Shown piece by piece: positions 17,273-26,041 of a stretch of DNA of 33,004 nt. The notes under the pieces are model-generated. The model ran no database searches, was not told the DNA's origin, and saw only the letters and a program-made list of their open reading frames with translations. How positions within the stretch are numbered: the first letter of the stretch is position 1; each line of letters opens with the position of its first letter. Location: positions 1 through 33,004 of the forward strand of contig WRBB01000031.1 in NCBI GenBank assembly GCA_009779895.1, in the 5' to 3' direction. The stretch comes from Lachnospiraceae bacterium (GTDB taxonomy: Bacteria > Bacillota > Clostridia > Lachnospirales > Lachnospiraceae). The translations under genes and the position numbers were made by a program.

Positions 17273-19648
17273 TTATTCCTCGCATTCTATAGATTTCATT
17301 GTTACCTGAATCATGATAGAAGTAGAACCAACCTCTTTACCCTCCACGGTAATTTTAATTTTATCTACATCCATACTTCTTACAACTGCCTGTGCTTTAC
17401 CATAATAAGTGGTACATTCACCTGATGTATATGTTTCTTCCGTCCTTGGATTGGCACTTCCAAACCCAAGCAACGTACCATCTTCCACCGAAATACGTAA
17501 TTTTCTATCATAATTAGATTCCACAACACCGTTTTTACCTGCAATCGAAATTGCTACATATACAATATCACCGGCCATAACCGTCTCTTCTTCCGGTTTC
17601 ATGTTCACGCAAAAACTGCCCTTTGCTGTACTTAACATATCTTCCCCAACTTTATTTCCAAAGGCATCGTAAGCAACCGACTGAAGCGTTCCCGGCTCGT
17701 ACTTAACCTTAAACATCGCCATATATTTCTTTACAACTTTCTTAGCTATTTTCCTTCCATTTAAAAACAATTCTACAAAATGCGCATCCGAATACACCTC
17801 AACGGTTGCAACCTTTCCCTCACAACCGTTCCATGACCAACTGGGTATCGAATTGGTTCCGCGCCAAACGGATTGAATCGGCTTTTTCTTGTGATTCAGC
17901 GGCCGAACCGATAGCAGCGGTTTTTTAGAGAATCCCCATAACGTTGAAGCAAGAAATGCCTGTCCATTTGGATTGCCCAATATATCAAATGCACCTACAT
18001 CTGCCAAAAGCCATGGATATGGTTTTGCAAATGCTTTGGCATCATCTGTATATGCCCAAGAACCTATGCCGGCTTCACCAATATAATCCCAGGCCGTCCA
18101 CATAAAATCACCAATTAAATATGGGAACTTTTCTACCATTTTCCAATTTTTAACAATATCACTTGGAAATGTTTCCGAACCTACCACAACCCGATTGGGA
18201 TTGGCCTTTTTTTCCAACGGATAACGACCGGAGGCATAATTGTAACCGGCTATATCCAATGCATCCAAGCAAGGTTTGGTAACCCGATCCGCTTTCTTAG
18301 AATTCACCGCCTTATTCATTCCGGTACCAACGATAGCTGTCATCATATTAAACATGGTACTACTCATATGACTCAGGTCTTTTTGATTGTTATTCAAACC
18401 ACTACCATCTTCTTTGAAAATCGGATTGCCTTTTGCGGAACGATGAATAATCATCAAATTCACACCGGCGGTAACCGGTCTGGTGACATCCAACTCGTGA
18501 AAAGCCGCAACCAAATCTTTTGTTAGCTGAATTCCTTTCACAGTTGCAGGCTCACTGATTTCATTTCCGACTGAATACATAATTACGCTAGGATGATTAT
18601 AATCTCTTTCTACCATCGACTTTATGTCAAATCTAAAGTTTTTGTTAAAATCCTTGGCATAATCATATTTTGATTTATGAGTATACCAAACATCCCATGT
18701 TTCATCCATTACATAAATCCCATGTTTATCACATGCCTCCAACATAAAAGTACTCGCCGGGTTATGTGATGCACGGATGGCATTATATCCCGCTTTTTTT
18801 AATCGTTTCACTCTTCTTTCTTCCGATTTCTGAAAGGTCGCCGCACCAAGAATACCATGATCCGAATGAACACAAGCACCTCTTAATAAAGTCTCTTTTC
18901 CATTAATATATAAACCCTTGTTGCTCCAAGTGATACTTCTAATACCAAATATCTCACTCATCTGCTCGATTTGCCTGGTCCCATCCAAAAGAGAAACCGT
19001 ACATACATAAAGGTTTGGTGTTACATCACTCCATAGCTTCGCATGGGGAATTGTTAAGGTAAGAGAACTTCCCTCTCCTTTTGCCACCACTTCATTTCCA
19101 TCCAAAATTTCAACAGAAACAGCTCCACCGGTATGTTGCGTTTCCACCTTTATCATCGCAGGATTGATAGACAATGTTGTAATCTTAACGCCTCTTCTAT
19201 GGATGTGTTGCGTTTCGCCAATGAGCATATATACGGGACGATAGATACCGGCACCTGTATACCAACGACAATTGGGCATATCATCATTATCCACTTTTAC
19301 CTGAATGGTATTGTTTTGCCCATACTTGAAAAAACCGTTCGTATCAATGGCAAATTCGGAATAACCATAAGCACACCCACCGGCAAACACATCATTGATA
19401 TACACTTCACTATTTTTGTATACACCACCAAATTCCAAGACAATGTTTTTATCTTTCCAGTCTTTTGGAACTGTTAGAACCTTTTCATATGTGTATTTAC
19501 CCGGCGGAAAAAAACCATGGGCACTACCACCTGGGCTATCAGGTGAACGACTCTCATACATAGATGCGTCATGGGGCAATGTTACAGGATATTTTTCACA
19601 ACCAACTTTGCCAAAAAGCCAGTCCGAATTAAAATCAATCTTCTTCAA
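17273..19648 (-). CDS. Glycoside hydrolase family 2 (probable beta-galactosidase)
   Basis: 791 residues from a TTG at 19648. GGGAGG is seven bases upstream and the start reads (M)KKIDFNSDWLF, the normal start of this family. Domain order: sugar-binding jelly roll (residues 1-150), immunoglobulin-like domain, TIM barrel (about 250-560), then DUF4982-like and a C-terminal Ig-like domain. The acid/base is Glu363 in YSVGNEIS and the nucleophile Glu493 in VVGSETFPS. The NxK motif typical of beta-glucuronidases is not obvious, and the DUF4982 tail favours beta-galactosidase, though exact specificity is uncertain. No signal peptide, so cytoplasmic. Co-transcribed with the GPH symporter and divergent from an AraC regulator. 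Confidence 0.92.
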   Translation of the reverse strand: MKKIDFNSDWLFGKVGCEKYPVTLPHDASMYESRSPDSPGGSAHGFFPPGKYTYEKVLTVPKDWKDKNIVLEFGGVYKNSEVYINDVFAGGCAYGYSEFAIDTNGFFKYGQNNTIQVKVDNDDMPNCRWYTGAGIYRPVYMLIGETQHIHRRGVKITTLSINPAMIKVETQHTGGAVSVEILDGNEVVAKGEGSSLTLTIPHAKLWSDVTPNLYVCTVSLLDGTRQIEQMSEIFGIRSITWSNKGLYINGKETLLRGACVHSDHGILGAATFQKSEERRVKRLKKAGYNAIRASHNPASTFMLEACDKHGIYVMDETWDVWYTHKSKYDYAKDFNKNFRFDIKSMVERDYNHPSVIMYSVGNEISEPATVKGIQLTKDLVAAFHELDVTRPVTAGVNLMIIHRSAKGNPIFKEDGSGLNNNQKDLSHMSSTMFNMMTAIVGTGMNKAVNSKKADRVTKPCLDALDIAGYNYASGRYPLEKKANPNRVVVGSETFPSDIVKNWKMVEKFPYLIGDFMWTAWDYIGEAGIGSWAYTDDAKAFAKPYPWLLADVGAFDILGNPNGQAFLASTLWGFSKKPLLSVRPLNHKKKPIQSVWRGTNSIPSWSWNGCEGKVATVEVYSDAHFVELFLNGRKIAKKVVKKYMAMFKVKYEPGTLQSVAYDAFGNKVGEDMLSTAKGSFCVNMKPEEETVMAGDIVYVAISIAGKNGVVESNYDRKLRISVEDGTLLGFGSANPRTEETYTSGECTTYYGKAQAVVRSMDVDKIKITVEGKEVGSTSIMIQVTMKSIECEE

Positions 19649-19762
19649 AATGAAACCTCCCAAATCAATTTACTAAATCATAATCATTTTCAAGAAGGTT
19701 CTATATATATTTTTTTACCATTATATATGTTTTTTTACTAATTTTTGTATTTTTGACTTACA

Positions 19763-19791
19763 TTAACATGCAAAGTTTGCTATATTAAATT
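19763..19791 (+). promoter_or_regulatory. Promoter of the AraC regulator gene, with internal palindrome
   Basis: TTAACA (19763-19768) and TAAATT (19786-19791) are 17 bp apart. The spacer holds the palindrome GCAAAGTTTGC (19770-19780), a possible regulator site. On the opposite strand the glycosidase promoter has a TATAAT-like box near 19720 but no recognisable -35, consistent with activator dependence. Confidence 0.5.
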
Positions 19792-19818
19792 TAGATTTAT
19801 GAGTGAAAGGAAAAAGCT

Positions 19819-20601
19819 ATGCGCACAATAATCAACAATGATGAGGGTGGCAACTTAATCGGTGGTGAACCGATTCAGGAAAATGAATATTTGGATATGA
19901 TTCTGGAAAAAAGCGAACATGATATTCTTCAACAGGATTATACCGACGAAGTGGAGATTATGGATTTTATTCGAAATGGAGATTTGGATGGGTTTAACAT
20001 CCGATTAAGTGAATACGACGCCGCAGATATCGACAAAAAAATAGGAGAAATGGCGCATACTACCTATAAGAAATATGAGTATTTGGCCTCCGGAACCATT
20101 GCCTTAGCAACAAGGGCGGCCATTGAGGGCGGCATTGATTTTGACTCTGCCCATGCGCTAGGCAAGCTTTATTTACAAAGGCTAGAAAAATGTACAAGTA
20201 TAAAAGATATCCTAAAAATACAGGTTGGCATGTTTAAAAGTTTTATCAACTTGGTTCACCAACACAAAACAACAAATAGCGAATGCTCTTACATCGAAAA
20301 AACCAAGGCATTTATCTTCAAGAACCTAAACAAACCTTTTACCTTGGAGGATGTCGCCAAAGAGATACACTTAAATCCCTCATATCTGTCAAGACAGTTT
20401 TCAAGTATAGTTGGTATCGGCATTAAAAAATATACGCAAATCAAAAGAATAGAGGCCGCCTCCAATATGCTTAAATATTCAGATGAAGAGATATCCAAGA
20501 TATCAAACTATCTTCAATTTCCATCTCAAAGTAGATTTGGGGTAGTCTTTAAAAATCATTTTGGCATTACCCCGCATAAATACCGGGAAAAGAATAAGTA
20601 A
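19819..20601 (+). CDS. AraC family transcriptional regulator
   Basis: 260 residues. The C-terminal ~100 residues are a complete AraC HTH_18 domain: FTLEDVAKEIHLNPSYLSRQ as the first HTH, and ISNYLQFPSQSRFGVVFKNH then FGITPHKYRE as the second HTH and signature. The N-terminal ~150 residues are helical and lack a cupin pattern. They resemble the acidic, ligand-free-looking N-domains of some clostridial sugar-locus regulators. Divergent from the GH2/GPH operon with a 170-bp shared control region, so it probably activates that operon. The ATG at 19819 follows AAAGGA. Confidence 0.9.
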   Translation: MRTIINNDEGGNLIGGEPIQENEYLDMILEKSEHDILQQDYTDEVEIMDFIRNGDLDGFNIRLSEYDAADIDKKIGEMAHTTYKKYEYLASGTIALATRAAIEGGIDFDSAHALGKLYLQRLEKCTSIKDILKIQVGMFKSFINLVHQHKTTNSECSYIEKTKAFIFKNLNKPFTLEDVAKEIHLNPSYLSRQFSSIVGIGIKKYTQIKRIEAASNMLKYSDEEISKISNYLQFPSQSRFGVVFKNHFGITPHKYREKNK

Positions 20602-20625
20602 AAACATTTCTGATTATATCGAATC

Positions 20626-20680
20626 CAAGAAAAAAGAAAAGGCCGAAAACCCTATCATTTACCGGAGTTTTTAGCCTTTT
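20626..20680. terminator. Bidirectional terminator between the AraC and P-type ATPase genes
   Basis: Arms starting AAAAGGC (20637) and ending GCCTTTT (20680) form a stem of about 14 bp with one mismatch. On the minus strand it is followed by TTTTCTTTTTTCTT, a strong tract for the P-type ATPase transcript. The plus-strand tract is weaker. Confidence 0.8.
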
Positions 20681-20715
20681 CACTCAAATACTGTATTACA
20701 AACAATCGGATCTCT

Positions 20716-23457
20716 TTACGCTTGTTGGTTTTTCTTGTCTTTGATTCTTAAAATTAACTTGATTAACTCAACCGCCAATACTTGACATAAGGCCAATCCT
20801 GCAATCACAAGCCAATGGATTGCTGTAATGGAAACCACGGAAAAGATTTCCATCAAAGGTGGCACCAAAGCAACCAACAAAGAAAACGCAATCGAAGCAA
20901 TCACAGTAAAGAATATGCCTTTATTTGTCAAAAAGCCTGCTTTAAAAATAGATAACTGCGTTCTCGTGTTAAAAATATCAATGGTCGATGCCCAACTGAG
21001 GGTCATAAAGGCCATTGTTACAGCTGTTGAAAAATGTCCGCCATATCGGAACGCTTCAATTAAACTGTAATTTGGATTTGCCAACGCTTCTCTCAATGGT
21101 GTCGTCATCCCCTCATACGGTATGGCCGGAGTCAACACATAAGCACCAATGATAAAAGCCGCTAGAGTCAAAATGGAAAAGGTGACCGCACGAAAGGCAA
21201 TAAACACACCAACCCGTTGTGCAAACACACCGGCTCCCTTTGGCAAAGGTCTGCGCTTCATAACACCTGGTTCCGGTTTCTCAAAAGCTAAGAAGAATCC
21301 GGGAATTCCATCATAAACCACATTAATCAATAGAATTTGCAAAGCTGTTATTGTGGTTTGACCAATCAAAAGCATACCCACAAGCAACACAAAAATTTCA
21401 GCAAAGTTTACTCCCAATAGGAATTGGATGGTTTTACGAATATTATCATAAGAGGTTCGACCCTCCGCTATTGCATCTACTATGGTTGCAAAGTTATCAT
21501 CTGTGATAATCATATCAGCCGCACTTTTGGAAACCTCAGTACCTGTGATTCCCATAGCCGCACCTACATCAGCAGCTTTCAAAGCAGGTGCATCATTTAC
21601 ACCGTCTCCGGTCATGGCGATTACTTCATTATGCGCTTGCCAAGCATGTACAATTCTCAATTTGTCTTCCGGGCTAACCCTTGCATAAACAGAGATGCCC
21701 CGAACTTGAGAAATCAAATCCGTATCGCTCATATCTGCAAGCTCAGCTCCGGTAATTGCCCGATCATTTTCACCCATGATACCGATTTCTTTGGCAATCG
21801 CCTTTGCTGTTTCAATGTGGTCACCGGTTATCATCACTGTTTTAATGCCGGCTTCTTTTGCTTGTGCAACTGCATCTGCAGATTCCGGACGAGGCGGATC
21901 AATCATTCCTACCATTCCAAGGAAATTTAAATCTCTTTCCAAAGCTTCTTCACTTAAATCTTTCGGTAACTCTGCAAATTTCTTATACCCTATGGCAATC
22001 ACCCGCAGGGCGTTTTCACCAAAGGAGTCATGTATTTCATTGGCCTTAGCCAAAAGTTGATCCTCCCAATGAACCGGAAGCCTATCAAAAGCACCTTTGG
22101 TCACAACCAAGTAACCATCTGCAACCTTATGCACCGTAGTCATCCGCTTACGACCAGAATCAAAGGGCAACTCGTGGACACGCGGATATTTTACATCCAA
22201 ATCCTCACGGGTAAAACCTTTATCCTGCATAAGGCGAATGATTGCAATTTCCGTCGGGTCACCGATTGCGATTTCCTCACCCTCACCATTGGTTTCTATT
22301 GTTGCATTACTACAAGAAGCCAAAAGTGCCACCAAATTTAATTCATTGTCCTTAAATTCATTCTTTACGGAAGTTGGTTCATTTTCCTTTTGCCAAACCT
22401 TTTGGATTTTCATTTTATTTAAGGTCAGTGTCCCTGTTTTATCTGAACAAATAACCGAAGTGTTTCCTATCGTTTCAATCGCCGGAATTTTTCGGATAAT
22501 GGTTTTTTTGTTTACCATATTGAAAACGCCATAAGATAAAATCATGGTAACAATAATCGGTAAGGTCTCCGGCACTGCGGCAACCCCTAAGGCAACAGCC
22601 AATAATAGCATTTCTAACGCTTCATTGCCCCATACCAAAAAACCAAAAATGAACATACCAACCCCGGATATCAAAGCAATCACGGATATTCTTTTTGCCA
22701 ACTGACGTAAACGTAATTGCAAAGGGGTAATCATCTTGGTAGTATCTTCCAACATCTTGGCAATTTTACCCATTTCGGTGCCCATACCGGTTTCCACAAC
22801 AACGGCTGTTCCCCGTCCGGCAGTAACCAAACAACCGGAATAAACCATATTTACCCTATCACCCAAAGGTGCGCCCTCTTCTATTTCCAGACCCGCATCC
22901 TTTTCAGAGGGAACCGATTCACCCGTCAAGGCTGCTTCCTCTACCTGCAAACTGCTGGTTTCAATTAAGCGAGCATCCGCAGTAATCACATCACCGGCAT
23001 TTAACTCTACAATATCACCCGGCACCAACTGATTTGCTTCAATAATTTGTTTTTGCCCATCACGAATAACTGTGGTCTTGAAAGTATTCATTTTCTTTAA
23101 AGCTTCTAACGCTTTCTCTGCTTTCCCCTCTTGGTATAAGCCTAGTACCACATTGATAACCACAATCGCAAGAATAACAACTACCTTAGCCCAACTAGCG
23201 GCACTACCGCCATACTCAATTTCATTCATGATAGCAGCTACTGTTGCAATAACCGCTGCAATCATCAAAATAATGGTAGGTATCTCCGATAAATGGTGCC
23301 GGACTTTTTTAAAAAAGGTATCTTTCTTTTCCTCTTCAAACTCATTTAACCCATATTTCTCCAAGCGCACCTTTGCTTCCGCTTCGCTTAAACCAATATC
23401 GGAATCCGTATTCAACTTCAGCAAAATATCTTTCATATTTTCTGTAAACCATTTCAT
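20716..23457 (-). CDS. P-type cation-transporting ATPase (probably Ca2+, P2A type)
   Basis: 913 residues with the full P-type layout. Actuator motif LTGES at 177-181, phosphorylation site DKTGTLT with Asp339, and hinge motif MTGDGVNDAPALK. Ten membrane helices are expected. Ion-site residues of SERCA-like pumps are kept: Glu in helix 4 (VPETLP, E297), the N..E pair in helix 5 (VNFAE), and N...D in helix 6 (NVVYDGIP). This supports Ca2+ (or Mn2+) export. Oddities: helix 4 has PETLP instead of PEGLP, and helix 6 has Tyr where SERCA has Thr. The ATG at 23457 follows AAGGAG. A TTGCAT-17-TATAAA pair lies very close upstream; whether it is used is unclear. Confidence 0.9.
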   Translation of the reverse strand: MKWFTENMKDILLKLNTDSDIGLSEAEAKVRLEKYGLNEFEEEKKDTFFKKVRHHLSEIPTIILMIAAVIATVAAIMNEIEYGGSAASWAKVVVILAIVVINVVLGLYQEGKAEKALEALKKMNTFKTTVIRDGQKQIIEANQLVPGDIVELNAGDVITADARLIETSSLQVEEAALTGESVPSEKDAGLEIEEGAPLGDRVNMVYSGCLVTAGRGTAVVVETGMGTEMGKIAKMLEDTTKMITPLQLRLRQLAKRISVIALISGVGMFIFGFLVWGNEALEMLLLAVALGVAAVPETLPIIVTMILSYGVFNMVNKKTIIRKIPAIETIGNTSVICSDKTGTLTLNKMKIQKVWQKENEPTSVKNEFKDNELNLVALLASCSNATIETNGEGEEIAIGDPTEIAIIRLMQDKGFTREDLDVKYPRVHELPFDSGRKRMTTVHKVADGYLVVTKGAFDRLPVHWEDQLLAKANEIHDSFGENALRVIAIGYKKFAELPKDLSEEALERDLNFLGMVGMIDPPRPESADAVAQAKEAGIKTVMITGDHIETAKAIAKEIGIMGENDRAITGAELADMSDTDLISQVRGISVYARVSPEDKLRIVHAWQAHNEVIAMTGDGVNDAPALKAADVGAAMGITGTEVSKSAADMIITDDNFATIVDAIAEGRTSYDNIRKTIQFLLGVNFAEIFVLLVGMLLIGQTTITALQILLINVVYDGIPGFFLAFEKPEPGVMKRRPLPKGAGVFAQRVGVFIAFRAVTFSILTLAAFIIGAYVLTPAIPYEGMTTPLREALANPNYSLIEAFRYGGHFSTAVTMAFMTLSWASTIDIFNTRTQLSIFKAGFLTNKGIFFTVIASIAFSLLVALVPPLMEIFSVVSITAIHWLVIAGLALCQVLAVELIKLILRIKDKKNQQA

Positions 23458-23654
23458 AGTTGATCTCCTTTCCTTTTTATATCCCTAACCAATATTTCAT
23501 GCAATGTAATCTGCATATCAAAGACAAGCCCGTGATTTATTTTTGACAAATAATCGTCATCATAAATAAATACGCTGGTTTTTGGAGTAGTCTCTTAAAT
23601 TCTCCTAATTGGGATAACCGACAATTTTGAATTCTTATCGGAATAATACTGCAA

Positions 23655-23732
23655 AGATGTTTTTTCTCTAAAAAAACACGTGCTCATTTTAGCACAAACA
23701 TTTGCAAATATCAAGCAAGAGAAAAAACATCT
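23655..23732. repeat. Nested inverted repeats upstream of the P-type ATPase gene
   Basis: A perfect 15-bp inverted repeat (AGATGTTTTTTCTCT at 23655-23669 and its complement at 23718-23732) encloses 48 bases. These contain a second hairpin, GTGCT-N6-AGCAC (about 23680-23695). Read on the minus strand the inner hairpin is followed by GTG and seven T, as in an intrinsic terminator. The whole could be a leader attenuator or a small terminated RNA. No known family is recognised. Confidence 0.65.
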
Positions 23733-23817
23733 ATCCGCAAACATACATCTGCATTCATTTTTTACTATGAAATAAAAAATAAAAATTATAAAAATTAAAG
23801 AATTCCCCTGAAATATA

Positions 23818-23854
23818 AACTGAAAAACCGCCAAACCCAAAGAGTTGACGGTTT
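23818..23854 (-). terminator. Terminator downstream of the Uma2-type gene
   Basis: On the minus strand AAACCGTCAA pairs with TTGGCGGTTT (one G-U pair, about 10-base loop) and is followed by TTCAGTTT. It lies about 120 bp past the stop of the Uma2-type gene. Confidence 0.6.
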
Positions 23855-23973
23855 ACTTCACTTTAATATGCTAAAAAATTTAAATGAAAATAAGAAAAGA
23901 AAGTTTTGTATTTTTTTAAGTACAATTTTGAATCCAGTATTTCTTCCGGTATCTAATTTCATTTTCAAACTTT

Positions 23974-24525
23974 CTACAATTGCAACGCCGCAAAATCAAT
24001 TTCTAATTCTTCAAAAATACCCGCCTTAACAATATCGGTAAAATCATACTCTGACAGCTCTTCATCGCCCTCAAAATTATATACTGTAATGCGATTTCTG
24101 TCCGGATCAACAATCCAATACTCACGTACACCGGCAGCATGATACTTGACCAACTTCTTCATATAATCCATTATTCTACTATTTGGTGATACCACTTCAA
24201 TAATCCAGTCAGGAGCACCCTCACAGCCTTTATCCGTTAACTTATCGGGGGTGCATATCACACTAATATCGGGTTCTAGATAGGTTTGATTATCCGCATT
24301 AAGATATACAGCAAAAGGTGCAATAAATGGTTCACAAGTACCTCCCTTTGCTATAATATGATTACTAATACTATTATATAACCTTCCCGAAATACGTTGA
24401 TGCTTGGTACTAGGTGAAGTCATACTGTAGATAACTCCATCTATCAATTCTGCACGTATTCCATCAGGCAACGACTCAATATAATCCGTTGTATATTTTT
24501 CTATTTTTCTTGCTAATTCCGCCAT
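23974..24525 (-). CDS. Uma2 family (DUF820) endonuclease-like protein
   Basis: 183 residues of the Uma2/DUF820 family, with the PD-(D/E)xK restriction-like fold. Visible signatures are ELIDGVIYSM near the N-terminus, YLEPDISVIC (the D of the core), PDWIIEVVSPNS (the ExV form of the catalytic strand) and YHAAGVREYWIVDP. The family is greatly expanded in cyanobacteria and some Firmicutes, often in mobile or repeated contexts. Nuclease activity is inferred from fold and the biological role is unknown. The ATG at 24525 follows AAAGGGG. Single gene, divergent from the lipoprotein gene. Confidence 0.9.
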   Translation of the reverse strand: MAELARKIEKYTTDYIESLPDGIRAELIDGVIYSMTSPSTKHQRISGRLYNSISNHIIAKGGTCEPFIAPFAVYLNADNQTYLEPDISVICTPDKLTDKGCEGAPDWIIEVVSPNSRIMDYMKKLVKYHAAGVREYWIVDPDRNRITVYNFEGDEELSEYDFTDIVKAGIFEELEIDFAALQL

Positions 24526-24632
24526 AATTTACCCCTTTCAATTCTATCCATTGATTGGTTACAATAATACCATGTTTTCGTTTTTTTTTCTACAAAATAC
24601 GAACTTTCAGCAGTTTTTTATCCCTTAAAAAG

Positions 24633-24661
24633 TGGACTTCATACCAAACGTGTTGTATAAT
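24633..24661 (+). promoter_or_regulatory. Promoter of the serine-hydrolase-like lipoprotein gene
   Basis: TGGACT (24633-24638) and a consensus TATAAT (24656-24661) are 17 bp apart, about 75 bp upstream of the ATG. Confidence 0.6.
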
Positions 24662-24735
24662 TTCTTTAATTACGTTGCTAACCTTTGCGACGGATGGCGC
24701 AGCGACTTTATCATTTTTAATGCAGGGAGAACATT

Positions 24736-26013
24736 ATGATTAGATATAAAAAAGCAACTACAACCATTTTGGCAGCAACTCTTATCTTTTTCACTGCCTG
24801 CGGTGCCAACAATGATGATAACCCACAAATAACCCCGGATATTCCACATCAAATAACAGATGATGAATATCCGCAAAATGAAGATGATGAAATTGCCAAT
24901 GATATGAACTTGGGGCAGAAAATTGACCATTACATGGAAATGTATCACCAAAATCTAAGAGGGTTAGCTATCTCCATATTCACAAAAGATGATATGATTC
25001 TGGAAATAGAATACGGTTATGCAGATGTGGAGGCGGCACTTGCTGTTGACGCAGACACTGTGTTTGAATGGGGTGCCACAACAAAGCAATTGGTGTGGAT
25101 AAGCGTGATGCAACTTTATGAGCGCGGAGAACTGGATTTGCACGCCGACATATTCACATATATTTCCAAGACGGATTTCCCAAACATTATATATCCGACC
25201 ACACTCTTTCACCTGATGCATCATACCGCAGGTTTTGATGATTATGCAAACTTCGGATTTGCCGAGATGATGTTTGGTATGGTTGATGATGTTGTACCAA
25301 CCCTCGAAGCACTTTTTGAGGATATGACCGCATCAGAATACGCCATTCAAAACCGACAACCAGGTGAACAGATTAGATACAGTGCCTATGGGATAATTCT
25401 GGCTAGCTATGTGGTGCAGCAAGTTTCCGGCGTACCCTTTTATGAATATGTACACAGCAATATCTTTGCACCATTAGGTATGCATCAAACCGCATTGCGC
25501 CCGGATATGTCCGACAACCAATGGGTAAAAGAACAACGCGAAAAAATAAAAATCTACGATATCTGGGGGTTACAATCTTTTCAACGAACGCAGATGTTGG
25601 CTTATCCGGCAGGTGCCGCCGTTGGCACAATATCTGATATGATTAAGTTTGCAAGAGCAATTATGCCCGATGAAAATGGGGAATCTGTTTTATTTGAATA
25701 TGCTGAAACGCTTTCTATGTTACACCCATCACTCGTAGATATCCAAAATGCCCCTGTATGTGAACTTATACCAACAAATCCGGCATTTTTTTACGGAATT
25801 GGTATTTTTCCGGAGCAAAGCCAAAACCCGGATTTCACCAGAGTGATTGGACACCTTGGAGGCACTTCCGGATTCAGAACATTCTGGTTCATTGATATTG
25901 ATCGAGGTATCGGCATGGTTATGGGCGAAAATACAAGTCACGGACTAGCAGGTGTAGATGGGTTTTTTGAATTTTTCACTCATGAAATACCGAGACTGGC
26001 ATCAGACCTATAA
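24736..26013 (+). CDS. Beta-lactamase-fold (serine hydrolase) lipoprotein lacking catalytic residues
   Basis: 425 residues. The start MIRYKK plus a hydrophobic stretch ending FFTAC is a lipoprotein signal with Cys22 as anchor. An acidic linker follows (to about 60). Then comes a class C beta-lactamase/penicillin-binding fold of the Beta-lactamase (PF00144) type. In relatives the SxxK motif reads FEWGSxTK; here it is FEWGATTK, with Ala114 where the nucleophile Ser should be (Lys117 is kept). The second motif, normally YSN, reads YSAYG, so the catalytic Asn is also Ala. The third motif, GHLGGTSGF, is intact. The fold and the C-terminal strand look well preserved and the frame is open, so this is probably an exported, non-catalytic binding or regulatory homologue rather than a pseudogene. 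The ATG at 24736 follows GGGAG. It converges on hflX with only 28 bp between stops. Confidence 0.88.
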   Translation: MIRYKKATTTILAATLIFFTACGANNDDNPQITPDIPHQITDDEYPQNEDDEIANDMNLGQKIDHYMEMYHQNLRGLAISIFTKDDMILEIEYGYADVEAALAVDADTVFEWGATTKQLVWISVMQLYERGELDLHADIFTYISKTDFPNIIYPTTLFHLMHHTAGFDDYANFGFAEMMFGMVDDVVPTLEALFEDMTASEYAIQNRQPGEQIRYSAYGIILASYVVQQVSGVPFYEYVHSNIFAPLGMHQTALRPDMSDNQWVKEQREKIKIYDIWGLQSFQRTQMLAYPAGAAVGTISDMIKFARAIMPDENGESVLFEYAETLSMLHPSLVDIQNAPVCELIPTNPAFFYGIGIFPEQSQNPDFTRVIGHLGGTSGFRTFWFIDIDRGIGMVMGENTSHGLAGVDGFFEFFTHEIPRLASDL

Positions 26014-26041
26014 GTGCAAATAACGGACTTATGCCATGTAT

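Larger units (their letters stand above)
23458..23973. other. 516-bp gap with structured but uncoding sequence
   Basis: No convincing gene. An 81-codon minus-strand frame here lacks a ribosome site and protein-like composition. Contents: the ribosome site and possible promoter of the P-type ATPase at the left, a nested inverted-repeat element at 23655-23732, and the terminator of the Uma2-type gene at 23823-23854. I looked for a yybP-ykoY (Mn2+) riboswitch because of the downstream pump but could not match its conserved core. Confidence 0.6.

Noticed and set aside
23458-23640. yybP-ykoY Mn2+ riboswitch before the P-type ATPase
   Set aside because: GGGCTTGTCTTTG and GGAG/CTACTCC fragments are reminiscent, but the conserved order and core of the class could not be matched on either strand.
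23595-23840. 81-codon minus-strand frame in the long gap
   Set aside because: Start lies next to a terminator, there is no ribosome site, and the translation is low-complexity Phe/Ile/Cys that crosses the inverted-repeat element.
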